Shown piece by piece: positions 44,848 to 52,895 of a DNA stretch of 64,000 bases (the first letter of the stretch is position 1; every line of letters starts with the position of its first letter). The position numbers and the translations under genes are program-made. Location: positions 62,001 through 126,000 of the forward strand of contig JAHBYA010000013.1 in NCBI GenBank assembly GCA_019636195.1, in the 5' to 3' direction. The notes under the pieces are model-generated. The model did no database searches. It was not told where the DNA came from and saw nothing but the letters and a program-made list of their open reading frames with translations. The DNA comes from Planctomycetota bacterium. GTDB lineage: Bacteria > Planctomycetota > UBA8742 > UBA2392.

Positions 44848-45658
44848 GATTGCCCTTCTGCGTCAGCTTGTGGTGGCGGTAGCCGCCCCACAGCGCGGCG
44901 CCGATCGCGCCGGCATAGACAGACAACTCGTGGCTCTTCACGCTGATCCTGGCCGAGCCGTCGCCCACCTTTTCCTGGATTGCGGCCGTAAGCCCCTTGT
45001 CGCGCGCCAGACCGCCTGTCATCAGCAGCACGCCCTCGACCTTGATTGCACGCAGCAGGCCCGACACGCGCACCGCCATGCTGTTGTGGATGCCGCGCAG
45101 GATGTTCGGCGTGCTGATGCCGCGGCTGACCATGTTGATCACGTCCGTCTCGGCCAGCACGGCGCAGATGCTGCTGCACTTTTCAGGGTCGTCGGCCTTG
45201 AGCGACAACGCGCCGATTTCCTCGATCGACACGCCAAGATAGCGCGCAATGTTTTCCAGAAACTGCCCGCTGCCGGACGCGCACTGGCTTGTCATCTGGT
45301 ACTGCAGCACGCGCCCGTTGGCGTCAAAGCGCAGTGCGCGCGTGTGCAGCGCGCCGATGTCGATGGCGGCGCGGGCATCCGGCTCAAGCCACAGTGCCCC
45401 GCGCGCGTGCGCCGTCATGCCGTAAAAGTGGCCGGTACGCCACGGCACGCCGTCGCCTTCGCCGGTGGTGGCGATGTACGCCAGTTCGTCACGGCGCACG
45501 CCGGCGCTCCGCAGCACGGCTTCAAACGATTCTTCGACGACCTCCATGACGTCGCGGCGGCGGATGCGCTCAAGGTGCTGCGCCATCAGCTTCTCGCCGT
45601 CCATCAGCACGGCCTTGGCTGCGCCGCTGCCGACATCAATCCCTGCCGTGAGAGTCAT
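44834..45658 (-). CDS. bcrD: Benzoyl-CoA reductase, BcrD/BadG-like activase subunit
   Basis: This is a 274-residue ASKHA ATPase subunit of class I benzoyl-CoA reductase. The phosphate loop is GIDVGSGAAKAV; the shared [4Fe-4S] cluster ligands are in SQCASGSGQFLENIARYLG (Cys126) and CSSICAVLAETDVIN (Cys161/Cys165). With BcrA it forms the ATP-driven electron activator that passes low-potential electrons to BcrBC. The size fits BcrD of Thauera (about 280). The start overlaps the bcrA stop by four bases. Confidence 0.92.
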   Translation of the reverse strand: MTLTAGIDVGSGAAKAVLMDGEKLMAQHLERIRRRDVMEVVEESFEAVLRSAGVRRDELAYIATTGEGDGVPWRTGHFYGMTAHARGALWLEPDARAAIDIGALHTRALRFDANGRVLQYQMTSQCASGSGQFLENIARYLGVSIEEIGALSLKADDPEKCSSICAVLAETDVINMVSRGISTPNILRGIHNSMAVRVSGLLRAIKVEGVLLMTGGLARDKGLTAAIQEKVGDGSARISVKSHELSVYAGAIGAALWGGYRHHKLTQKGNHAAA

Positions 45659-46941
45659 GCGGCCTCCTTGACTGCGACATCGCGCAGCGCGAAGTGGGCG
45701 GCGCCCAAGGCGCCCGTGTAAATGCTGTCCGGCGCGATGTTCAGCGTAAGCTTGCCGTAGTTTTCCTCGGCGACCTCGCGCAGCGCCTTGACCGCCGCCG
45801 GGTTGCGCGCCACGCCGCCCGTGAACGTGAACTCGTTGTGAATGCCGCCGCTGCGCGCCAGCAGGCTCATCGCGCGCAGGATGATCGCGCGGTGCAGGCC
45901 GGCCACAATGTCCTCGCGCGCCTGGCCAGCCGCCAAACGGTCGCGGAACTCGGCGCCCGCAAATACGGTGCAGGTGCTGTTGATACGCACGCGGCGCCGT
46001 GCCCCGAGCGCCAACGGGCCCAGGTCCTGCAGGCCGATGTTCATTTCGTCGGCGATGTAGCCGAGGTAGCGGCCGCACCCGGCTGCGCAGCGGTCGTTCA
46101 TTTGAAAGCTGGTCACGACGCCGTTGGCATCCAGCTGGATCGCCTTGGTGTCCTGGCCGCCGATGTCCAGCACCGTGCGCGTCTGCGGGAACATCAGGTG
46201 CGCGCCCAATCCGTGGCACAGGATTTCGCTGCGGATGCACTCTTTCGGAAACGGCAAACGCACGCGGCCGTAGCCGGTGCCGACGCTGCGCAGTTCATGC
46301 AGGCGCGTGCGCGCAACGTCATCAATCAGCGCCGCCAGCGCGGGCGCGCCCGCCACCCGGCCCGCGGCCGCAATCAGCAACTGGTGAAAGCCGCGCGTCT
46401 CGGTCTCGTTTTCGACGGGGATGATGTTGCGGTCGAACAGCCCGACCAGCCGGTCAAAGGCCGGGCCGCCGTTGCGGGCGATCTCGGCGGCGTGCTCAAT
46501 GAATGAAGCCCCAGCGAGGTCGCGGAAGAAGTCCGAGCGCGCGGGCTCGGAAAACACCTGCACGGCGTCGTCGCGCACGCCGCCAAGGATGCGCTCCAGC
46601 GCTTCCAGCATGGCGTAGCGGTCGTTGTCAAAGCGCGGGTTTTCAAGGTCCCGGCGGCAGTGGTCTTCAAGCCGCGACAGCGCGCCCAGAAAGCACTCCA
46701 GCCGGTAGGCCGCCAACAGCTGACTTTCCACGCGCGCGGCGTCCGGCATGCCGTCGCGCAGCCGGCGCGCCAGCACTTCAAAGCGAACGTTGGTCAGCGC
46801 TTCTTCACGGGCAACCTGCGCCGCGACATCGTAATTGCTGCGGCTGTTGGTGATGCCGCGGCCCAGCACCGCGCCGTGCTCATCAACGGCGACGGCCTTT
46901 GTGGTGGTGCTGCCGAGATCGATACCGATGAACAGGTCCAT
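45655..46941 (-). CDS. bcrA: Benzoyl-CoA reductase, BcrA/BadF-like activase subunit
   Basis: This is a 428-residue ASKHA ATPase subunit. The phosphate loop is GIDLGSTTTKAV; the phosphate-2 region is VLDIGGQDTKAIQLD; cluster ligands lie in NDRCAAGCGRYLGYIAD (Cys285, with an extra Cys289) and NSTCTVFAGAEF (Cys324). The adenosine motif GGVARNPA is present. The length fits BcrA/BadF, longer than BcrD because of an inserted domain (about 60-215). It is two bases from bcrB and overlaps bcrD. Confidence 0.93.
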   Translation of the reverse strand: MDLFIGIDLGSTTTKAVAVDEHGAVLGRGITNSRSNYDVAAQVAREEALTNVRFEVLARRLRDGMPDAARVESQLLAAYRLECFLGALSRLEDHCRRDLENPRFDNDRYAMLEALERILGGVRDDAVQVFSEPARSDFFRDLAGASFIEHAAEIARNGGPAFDRLVGLFDRNIIPVENETETRGFHQLLIAAAGRVAGAPALAALIDDVARTRLHELRSVGTGYGRVRLPFPKECIRSEILCHGLGAHLMFPQTRTVLDIGGQDTKAIQLDANGVVTSFQMNDRCAAGCGRYLGYIADEMNIGLQDLGPLALGARRRVRINSTCTVFAGAEFRDRLAAGQAREDIVAGLHRAIILRAMSLLARSGGIHNEFTFTGGVARNPAAVKALREVAEENYGKLTLNIAPDSIYTGALGAAHFALRDVAVKEAA

Positions 46942-46943
46942 GG

Positions 46944-48212
46944 TCAGGCCCTCTGGCGACGCGCTTCAATCATTTGAAAGTAGGACTCCAGGCGGTTCTT
47001 GATGTTGGCCGCCGAAAAGTAGCGCGGGTCCACTAGGTCGCTTTCAATGAAGCCGCCCGGCTTGCCCGTGCGCGCCTCAATCTCGCGCAGAATCATCAGT
47101 TGCCCCGCCGAGAACGAGTTGCACGACTTGACCGAGTTGATCAGCAGCCCGTCGGCTTCGTACTCGCGCATGTAGGATTCAATCAGGTTGATGCGGCTGG
47201 GCAGGTTCAGGTTCGTGTAGCAACCCATGCAGTAGTCGGCGAGTGTCTCAAGCGGATGGTGGGGATCATGGCGAAAGCCGCGGTCGTACAAGCCGCCGAC
47301 CTTGGTGTAGGTGCTGGCGACGACGACCGCGCCCTCGGAATAGAACATCTTCCAGAACTCGCGGAAGCTGGTCCAGTTGGGCGGGCCTTCCGTGACGATG
47401 CGATACTTTTCGGTGTGCACCTCGCCGTCGGGTGTGACCGGGCCGAGCTTGCTCGCGATGCGATCGTCCACCTCTTCGCGCAGTTCGTGGTAGTACTCCA
47501 CGGCGTCCTGGCTGCCGCGGAAGGCCGTGAAGATCGGGCCGATGTAGTAAACGCCGCCGAAGTAGGCGTCGATCGGCGAAGGCTTGTGCTTGGCGCTTTC
47601 CAGTACATACACCAGGTCGTCTTCCGCGGCGGCGGAACGCTTCAGCGCTTCGCGCAGCCTGTCGGGGTCGAACTTGCGGCCGGAAAGCTTTTCAAGCTCC
47701 GGGATCAGCTTGTCGCGAATCTGGTTGGCGACATAGGCCCGCATGTCGGGCGTGACCACGCCGTCGCCCTGGTAGGGCACGTGCAGCATCACCACCGGGC
47801 AGTCGTATTCTTTGCGCAGCAGTTCAAACCACTTCAGGAAGGTAAAGCAGCCCGTGTAGCTCAGCAGCAGCAGGTCAGGCTTGGGCAGCGGCTTGCCGGT
47901 CGGCCCGATGTTGCCGGCCTTGAGCATGCCGATGTCGGCCTTGACGTAGGTGCACACGTCTTCGCTGTGGCCGTGCTTTTCCGCGGCGTGGATGTAGTCG
48001 CCGGTGCGGCCGCGCATGCCGTTTTGCAGCGCGTTGATCTCGGGCAGCACCGGCAGCAGGCCGAAGTTCTCAATCAGCTCGGTCAGGTTGCCCGGCACGA
48101 ACGTATAGACCACCTTGCGCCCGGTGGCGGGCGCGTCGGCCAGCGCGTCAAAGTACTCCGCCAGCATACGCTTCTGGCGTTCGCTGCTGCGGTCCTTGAT
48201 TGCGGTGCTCAT
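46944..48212 (-). CDS. bcrB: Benzoyl-CoA reductase, BcrB/BadE-like catalytic subunit
   Basis: This is a 422-residue protein of the 2-hydroxyacyl-CoA dehydratase (HgdB) superfamily. Cys residues for a [4Fe-4S] cluster are likely in LLSYTGCFTFLKWFE, DYCMGCYTNLNLPSR and SVKSCNSFSAGQL. The large subunit of the BcrBC dimer binds benzoyl-CoA and receives electrons from BcrAD. The ATG start (MSTAIKDRS) overlaps the bcrC stop by four bases. The assignment as B rather than C rests on length (BcrB about 435 residues) and on gene order. Confidence 0.92.
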   Translation of the reverse strand: MSTAIKDRSSERQKRMLAEYFDALADAPATGRKVVYTFVPGNLTELIENFGLLPVLPEINALQNGMRGRTGDYIHAAEKHGHSEDVCTYVKADIGMLKAGNIGPTGKPLPKPDLLLLSYTGCFTFLKWFELLRKEYDCPVVMLHVPYQGDGVVTPDMRAYVANQIRDKLIPELEKLSGRKFDPDRLREALKRSAAAEDDLVYVLESAKHKPSPIDAYFGGVYYIGPIFTAFRGSQDAVEYYHELREEVDDRIASKLGPVTPDGEVHTEKYRIVTEGPPNWTSFREFWKMFYSEGAVVVASTYTKVGGLYDRGFRHDPHHPLETLADYCMGCYTNLNLPSRINLIESYMREYEADGLLINSVKSCNSFSAGQLMILREIEARTGKPGGFIESDLVDPRYFSAANIKNRLESYFQMIEARRQRA

Positions 48213-49393
48213 GCCTTCCCCCAAAGTTTGATGGCGTCGGCAAAGGTGCCCGCCTGCTCGCGAATGACCTGGAACTGGCCTGTGTCTTCGCTGTACTTGA
48301 AGCTCGTGAAGGGAATGTCCGCCTTGTCCAGCGCGCCGGCCAGCATCGGCTGGTCCAGCAGCGCCGGGTCGCAGAAGCTGGGGGCCATCAGCAGCACGCC
48401 GTCGGCGCGCACGTCGCGCACGCGCTGCACCAGCAGGTCCGCGGCGTTGTTGGCCTCGTCGTACTTGCTGGCGGTCGGCAAGCTGTGCTTGAGGAAAGCC
48501 TGCGACAGCGCTTCCCACGGGTCGCCGGTTTCGTCGATCGCATCCGGGATGAACCTTGAACCCAGCACAAAGTCGTCATCGACCACATAGCAGCCCGCGC
48601 GCTCAATCGTGCGCAACAGGGCCAGCGGCGGCTGCTCACAGAATGCGCCCCGCACCAGCACGCGGATGTTGTCGAGCGGGCGGCGGTTGCTGCTGCGCGC
48701 GTGCTCAAGGTACTCGTGCAGCAGCGAGGTATGCTCGTCGGGCGGCAGCAAGTAGCCCGCCCGGAGCATCACGTAGTACTCGGTTGTGGGCACAAGCCAT
48801 GGCTGCTCGATGCGCAGTGCCAGCAACTCGCGGATTGCGGCGCGGTTGACGTTGTAGGTGCGAATGCTGCGCCGCAGGCGCTCGTCGTTCACGGCCGTGC
48901 CGGTGATGCGGCCGATCGCGTCCGCGACGGTGCGCAACTCGTGCCGGTAAAAGCGCCCGCCCAGCTCCGGGTCGAAGTTCTGGGGCAGGTCAAGGTAGTG
49001 CACGTACTTCTGGCCCTTGAGCATCTGGAACATGCCGCTGAGGTTGCGGATCACGTCGCAGATACTGGGGAACAGGAAACCGTCCAGCGCGTCCAGCCGC
49101 CCGCTCACCGCCATTTCAATGACGCTGCGCGGCAGGTGGCAGATGTACGACTGGAAGTACGAGTCGCCGCGCACGATCTCAAGCTGGTCACCGCCGCCCA
49201 TGATGCCGACGGGCAGCGCGCCCGCGGCGTGGATCACCTCGCGCGGCACATAGATCGGCAGAAACCCGATGGCCTTGCGGCCCTCGCCACGGGCCTTCCA
49301 GTCGCGCACACTCTGCAGCTCAACGTCTTCGTACAGTTCCGTGGCGCGCGCCACGACTGCGGTCAGCGGATCAGTCTGAAGGTCAGTCGTCAT
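48209..49393 (-). CDS. bcrC: Benzoyl-CoA reductase, BcrC/BadD-like catalytic subunit
   Basis: This is a 394-residue HgdB-superfamily subunit, close to the usual 386 for BcrC. Motifs include AIGFLPIYVPREVIHAAGALP, the cluster-binding SYICHLPRS and FPSICDVIRNLSGMF, and RGAFCEQPPLALLRTIE. It pairs with BcrB to reduce the aromatic ring of benzoyl-CoA to cyclohexa-1,5-diene-1-carbonyl-CoA. It overlaps dch by four bases. The order bcrC-B-A-D is the same as in Thauera and as badDEFG in Rhodopseudomonas. Confidence 0.93.
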   Translation of the reverse strand: MTTDLQTDPLTAVVARATELYEDVELQSVRDWKARGEGRKAIGFLPIYVPREVIHAAGALPVGIMGGGDQLEIVRGDSYFQSYICHLPRSVIEMAVSGRLDALDGFLFPSICDVIRNLSGMFQMLKGQKYVHYLDLPQNFDPELGGRFYRHELRTVADAIGRITGTAVNDERLRRSIRTYNVNRAAIRELLALRIEQPWLVPTTEYYVMLRAGYLLPPDEHTSLLHEYLEHARSSNRRPLDNIRVLVRGAFCEQPPLALLRTIERAGCYVVDDDFVLGSRFIPDAIDETGDPWEALSQAFLKHSLPTASKYDEANNAADLLVQRVRDVRADGVLLMAPSFCDPALLDQPMLAGALDKADIPFTSFKYSEDTGQFQVIREQAGTFADAIKLWGKA

Positions 49394-50157
49394 GCGTGCC
49401 TCCAGGTCGGTTTGCGCCGTTCAAGGAATGCTGCAATGCCCTCGTTGGCGTCGTGACTGGGCATGAGCGTGTCGATGTATTCGCGTTCGCGCGCGATGAG
49501 CTCGGCCTCAAGGCCGTGCATCAGGGCCGCCCGCGCAGCGCGCGTTGCGTGGCGCAACGACTCGGCTGAGAAGTTCAGCAGCGTCGCCCGGAACCATGCG
49601 TCAATGTGCCCCGTGAGTTCCGGCGCGGCGCAAATGCCGTGCAACAGGCCGGCGGCGCGCAAATCATCGGCGCTGAACTCTTCGCCGGTCAGGATCATTC
49701 GCTCCGTCAAGGCATGCGCCCGCCGCGGCAGCAGCGCCGCCGCCACCGGCGGAAACACCCCCAGCCGGATCTCAGGCACGGCAAATCGCGCGTCGCGTGC
49801 GGCAAATGTGAAGTGACAAGCCAGCACAACCTCGAAGGCGCCGCCCAGGCACATGCCCTGCACACGCGCAGCCACCGGCACCGGCGAGCCCGCGATGCGC
49901 AGCACGAGCCCGCGCAGCACCGGCAGCATCTCGGCGACGCGATCGCGCGTATGCTCATCGACCGACGCGCCGAACGAGAAGTGCGGCCCGTCAGCCTCCA
50001 GCACGATCAGTCGCAGCGTGCGCGACTGCGTGGCCGCGGCGATGCGCGTGTCCAGCTCGCGCATTACCGCGCCGCTGAACACGTTGCCCTTGCCGGCGCT
50101 GACCGTCAGGCGCAGCAGCACGTTTTCGTGCTCAAGGGTTTCGCGCACGGTGCTCAT
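49390..50157 (-). CDS. dch: Cyclohexa-1,5-dienecarbonyl-CoA hydratase
   Basis: This is a 255-residue crotonase-fold enzyme. Features are GPHFSFGASVDEH, the oxyanion-hole segment VQGMCLGGAFEVVLACH and the second helix RFAVPEIRLGVFPP. Within the operon, and distinct from the longer Oah next to it, it fits Dch, which hydrates the dienoyl-CoA product of benzoyl-CoA reductase to 6-hydroxycyclohex-1-ene-1-carbonyl-CoA. A generic enoyl-CoA hydratase cannot be excluded by sequence alone; the context supports Dch. Confidence 0.88.
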   Translation of the reverse strand: MSTVRETLEHENVLLRLTVSAGKGNVFSGAVMRELDTRIAAATQSRTLRLIVLEADGPHFSFGASVDEHTRDRVAEMLPVLRGLVLRIAGSPVPVAARVQGMCLGGAFEVVLACHFTFAARDARFAVPEIRLGVFPPVAAALLPRRAHALTERMILTGEEFSADDLRAAGLLHGICAAPELTGHIDAWFRATLLNFSAESLRHATRAARAALMHGLEAELIAREREYIDTLMPSHDANEGIAAFLERRKPTWRHA

Positions 50158-51263
50158 GCCTGCCCCACCTTTTCGCCGTCAAACTGCGGCGACACTTCCC
50201 GGATCAGCTCCTCGCTCCAGGGGCGGCCTTTGGCCAGTTCACGCCGCAGCGCAATGAAGTCGACTTCGCGCCGGTCCTTGGGGCCCTCGTTGAAGGCGCG
50301 AAAGCCGGCGTTGGCCTCGGTCATCATGTTCAGCGCAAGCCACGCACGGTTGGTTTCGCGGTTGCGGTCCCAATGCTCGAGCTTGAACTTGCGCAGGCTT
50401 TCGGTCGTCTTGGTTGTGCAGTCGGGCATGGTCTGGCTGAGCTTCCAGCAATACTCATCCACCGCCGCATCCAGCAGTCGGTGGTCGGTCGTGCACTCTT
50501 TCAACAGGGCCTTGCCCGCCGCCAACGCGTCACCGGACTTGCTTTCACCGAACACAATGTTGCCGAACTCGTCTGAATAACAGTCCGTCACCACCAGCGG
50601 GTTTGCGATGAAGCGCTCACCGTGGCGCAGCACCGGCACAATCTTGTTGATCAGCCCCAGCCGCAGCGCCTTGTGGGCGCTCATCGGCTCGCACAGCACG
50701 CAGCTTTCCATCGCGTGCGCCATGCCCACAAACAGCGGCAGAAAGTCGGTCGCGCCGCCGTCGGGCGCGCTGCCGTGCTTGGGCCCGGCCTGGCCGAAGC
50801 GCGCGGTGTCGGCCACGACGTGAAAGTCGCACGCCATGCCGATTTCCTGCCCGCCGCCGATGCGCATGCCGTTGACGCGGTTGATCACCGGCTTGTCGCA
50901 CATCAGAATCGCGCTGACCATGTCGTTGAACAGCCGCATGTACTGCCGGTACTCCTGCGGGTTGCCGGCGTAGTACTCGGCGTACTCTTTGGTGTTGCCG
51001 CCGGTGCAGAAGGCCTTGTCTCCGACGGCTGTGAACACCGCCGCTACCACCGCGCGGTCCATGCTCGCGCGCCGGAACGCGAGAATGATCTCCTTGATCG
51101 CGTCCGTGGTGTAGCTGTTGAACTGGCGCTCGTTGTTCAGCCAGATCCAGGCGTTGTACAGGCCGTCCATTTCGCGGCCTTTCGGGTCGCGCAGCGTGCG
51201 CCGCTCGTAGCGGATGTGCCGGAAGGTGTAGTCGGGCAACAGTTCGTGATTGACAAGGTTCAT
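50154..51263 (-). CDS. oah: 6-Oxocyclohex-1-ene-1-carbonyl-CoA hydrolase
   Basis: This is a 369-residue crotonase-superfamily enzyme, longer than ordinary hydratases and close to Oah of Thauera (377). The N-terminal segment RRTLRDPKGREMDGLYNAWI, the region KAFCTGGNTKEYAEYYAGN and VNGMRIGGGQEIGMACDFH match the Oah pattern. It adds two waters and cleaves the ring to 3-hydroxypimeloyl-CoA, the ring-opening step. It overlaps had and dch by four bases each. Confidence 0.94.
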   Translation of the reverse strand: MNLVNHELLPDYTFRHIRYERRTLRDPKGREMDGLYNAWIWLNNERQFNSYTTDAIKEIILAFRRASMDRAVVAAVFTAVGDKAFCTGGNTKEYAEYYAGNPQEYRQYMRLFNDMVSAILMCDKPVINRVNGMRIGGGQEIGMACDFHVVADTARFGQAGPKHGSAPDGGATDFLPLFVGMAHAMESCVLCEPMSAHKALRLGLINKIVPVLRHGERFIANPLVVTDCYSDEFGNIVFGESKSGDALAAGKALLKECTTDHRLLDAAVDEYCWKLSQTMPDCTTKTTESLRKFKLEHWDRNRETNRAWLALNMMTEANAGFRAFNEGPKDRREVDFIALRRELAKGRPWSEELIREVSPQFDGEKVGQA

Positions 51264-52324
51264 GCTTCCTCCTGCGGTGGCACCAGGATGGCGCGCTGCT
51301 GCAACTTGCCCGCGTGCGCGGCTTCAAACAGCTCGCCGATCTGCTCCAGCGGGTAAGACTTGATGAACGGCTTGAGCGTGACGCGGCCTGACAGCACCAT
51401 GTCAATCGCCGCCGGGTAGTGGCGCGGCGCGCAGCCCCAATTGCCGAAGGCGGTGGCGTCAAACGCCATCAGGTTCGAAAGCCGCAGCTTCAGCTTTTCA
51501 GGCGTGAAGCCCACCACCGCCAGTGTCCCCGACGGCGGCAAGAGGCTGAACGCGAGTTCCTGCCCAGCCGGCGTCCCGGACATTTCCAGCACCTTCCAGC
51601 CGAAGTCGGGCAAGCCGGCCTCGCTGATCGCGCGTTGCACGCGCTTGCGCACGTCCTTGATCTCGGCGCCTCTGCAGTTGATTGCTGCGAACGCGCCATG
51701 GGCGCGGATCAGGTCAAGCTTGGCGTCGTCGATGTCGATCGCGACGACCTTGGCGCCCTGCGCGGCCGCAAGCTGCACGGCATAGCCGCCGATGCCGCCG
51801 ACACCGACGACGACAACGGCTTGCCCTTGACCGATCCCGGCGCGCAGCACGGTCTGCCACGGTGTGGTGACCGCGTCGGCGATCACAGACAGCTCGTGCA
51901 GCGCGTAGCCCTTCAGGTCGGCGGGCAGCACCGCAAGCCCGGCGCCGGGAACCTTGACGTGGCTGGCAAACCCGCCGTGGCCGTCGTTGCCGGGCATGAA
52001 CTGGCGGGCGCAGGTGTTTTCGCAACGGGCGGCGCAGCGCTCACAGTCGCCGCAGGGCACGACCGAGGGCACGACCACGCTCGCGCCGACGAGTTGAGAA
52101 AAGCGCGCGCCGGCGCTGACGACCTCGCCCGAGATTTCATGGCCCAGTACCAGCGGCAGCGGCGCGCGCGGCGCGACATCGCCGTAGTAAAAGCCGACGT
52201 CGGTATGGCACAGACCGCAACCGGCAACGCGCACGACGACTTCGTGATCGCGCGGCACCAGCGGGTACTCGGCGGCACGGAAGCCGCCTGCAGGGGACGA
52301 GTATGCGAAGCCTTGTGCGTACAT
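51260..52324 (-). CDS. had: 6-Hydroxycyclohex-1-ene-1-carbonyl-CoA dehydrogenase
   Basis: This is a 354-residue zinc-type medium-chain alcohol dehydrogenase. Catalytic zinc ligands are in CGLCHTDVGF and GHEISGEV; structural-zinc cysteines are CGDCERCAARCENTC; the NAD-binding loop is VVGVGGIGGYAVQLA with an acidic AIDID. It oxidises the hydroxy-cyclohexenoyl-CoA made by Dch. It is the first gene of a nine-gene operon whose promoter region holds an AT-rich palindrome. AGGA precedes the ATG. Confidence 0.92.
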   Translation of the reverse strand: MYAQGFAYSSPAGGFRAAEYPLVPRDHEVVVRVAGCGLCHTDVGFYYGDVAPRAPLPLVLGHEISGEVVSAGARFSQLVGASVVVPSVVPCGDCERCAARCENTCARQFMPGNDGHGGFASHVKVPGAGLAVLPADLKGYALHELSVIADAVTTPWQTVLRAGIGQGQAVVVVGVGGIGGYAVQLAAAQGAKVVAIDIDDAKLDLIRAHGAFAAINCRGAEIKDVRKRVQRAISEAGLPDFGWKVLEMSGTPAGQELAFSLLPPSGTLAVVGFTPEKLKLRLSNLMAFDATAFGNWGCAPRHYPAAIDMVLSGRVTLKPFIKSYPLEQIGELFEAAHAGKLQQRAILVPPQEEA

Positions 52325-52366
52325 GTGTGATCCTGCTGACCGATGGTACGGAATTTGAACCGCTAT

Positions 52367-52404
52367 TCAAGATAACTAGATAGAATTATCTGTTTAGACT
52401 TCAA
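52367..52404 (-). promoter_or_regulatory. Operator-like site C upstream of the benzoyl-CoA operon
   Basis: GATAGAATTATCTG (52379-52392) differs from the core of site B at one base of 14. A further AGATAA half-site lies alongside at 52370-52375. On the minus strand TTGAAG (complement of 52399-52404) could be a -35 with TATCTA 16 bases on, so the palindrome again sits on the promoter. It is 55-68 bases before the had start. Confidence 0.65.
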
Positions 52405-52413
52405 ACAAAAGCG

Positions 52414-52884
52414 CTAGTGGTCGCTGAAGCGACGGCGCAGGTTGTCGCGCACCGCCGCAAGCCGCACCGAGTCCGGCCGCTTGTCCTGGAAGTCAGCAAG
52501 GTCGCGCAGCGTCGTGGTCTGCAGCACTTTCACAAAACGCTCGCGCACGCTCTTCCACAGTTTGTGCAGCGGGCACGCCACGTCGTCGCCGCACTCGGTT
52601 TCACCCATGATGCAGCTTTCCAGCGCCTTCACGTCATCCAGCGCGCGCACCACGTCGTAGGCAGTGATCGACTCGGCCGGCTGTGCAAGCCGGAACCCCC
52701 CCTGCCGCCCGCGCTGCGATTCAAGCAGCCCGCGCCGCGCCAGCGTCTGCAGCACCTTCGCCAGATAGTGCACCGGGATGTCCAGCGCGTCGGCCAACTG
52801 GCCGGTCAGGATCCAGTCGTCGCCCGGCGTGCGCGCGAGCTCGGTTAACGCGCGCAGGGCATATTCGCTTGCCTGTGAAAACAT
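52414..52884 (-). CDS. Rrf2-family transcriptional regulator (first copy)
   Basis: This is a 156-residue protein with a winged helix-turn-helix (LTGQLADALDIPVHYLAKVLQTLAR, RGRQGGFRLA) and Cys91, Cys98 and Cys104, at nearly the same places as the Fe-S ligands of IscR. It probably senses oxygen, NO or Fe-S status through a cluster. BadM of Rhodopseudomonas palustris, which represses benzoyl-CoA reductase genes, is also an Rrf2 protein. It follows tnaA by 11 bases, so the two share a transcript. The second copy lies across the shared promoter region. Confidence 0.93.
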   Translation of the reverse strand: MFSQASEYALRALTELARTPGDDWILTGQLADALDIPVHYLAKVLQTLARRGLLESQRGRQGGFRLAQPAESITAYDVVRALDDVKALESCIMGETECGDDVACPLHKLWKSVRERFVKVLQTTTLRDLADFQDKRPDSVRLAAVRDNLRRRFSDH

Positions 52885-52895
52885 GCGGCCTCCTG

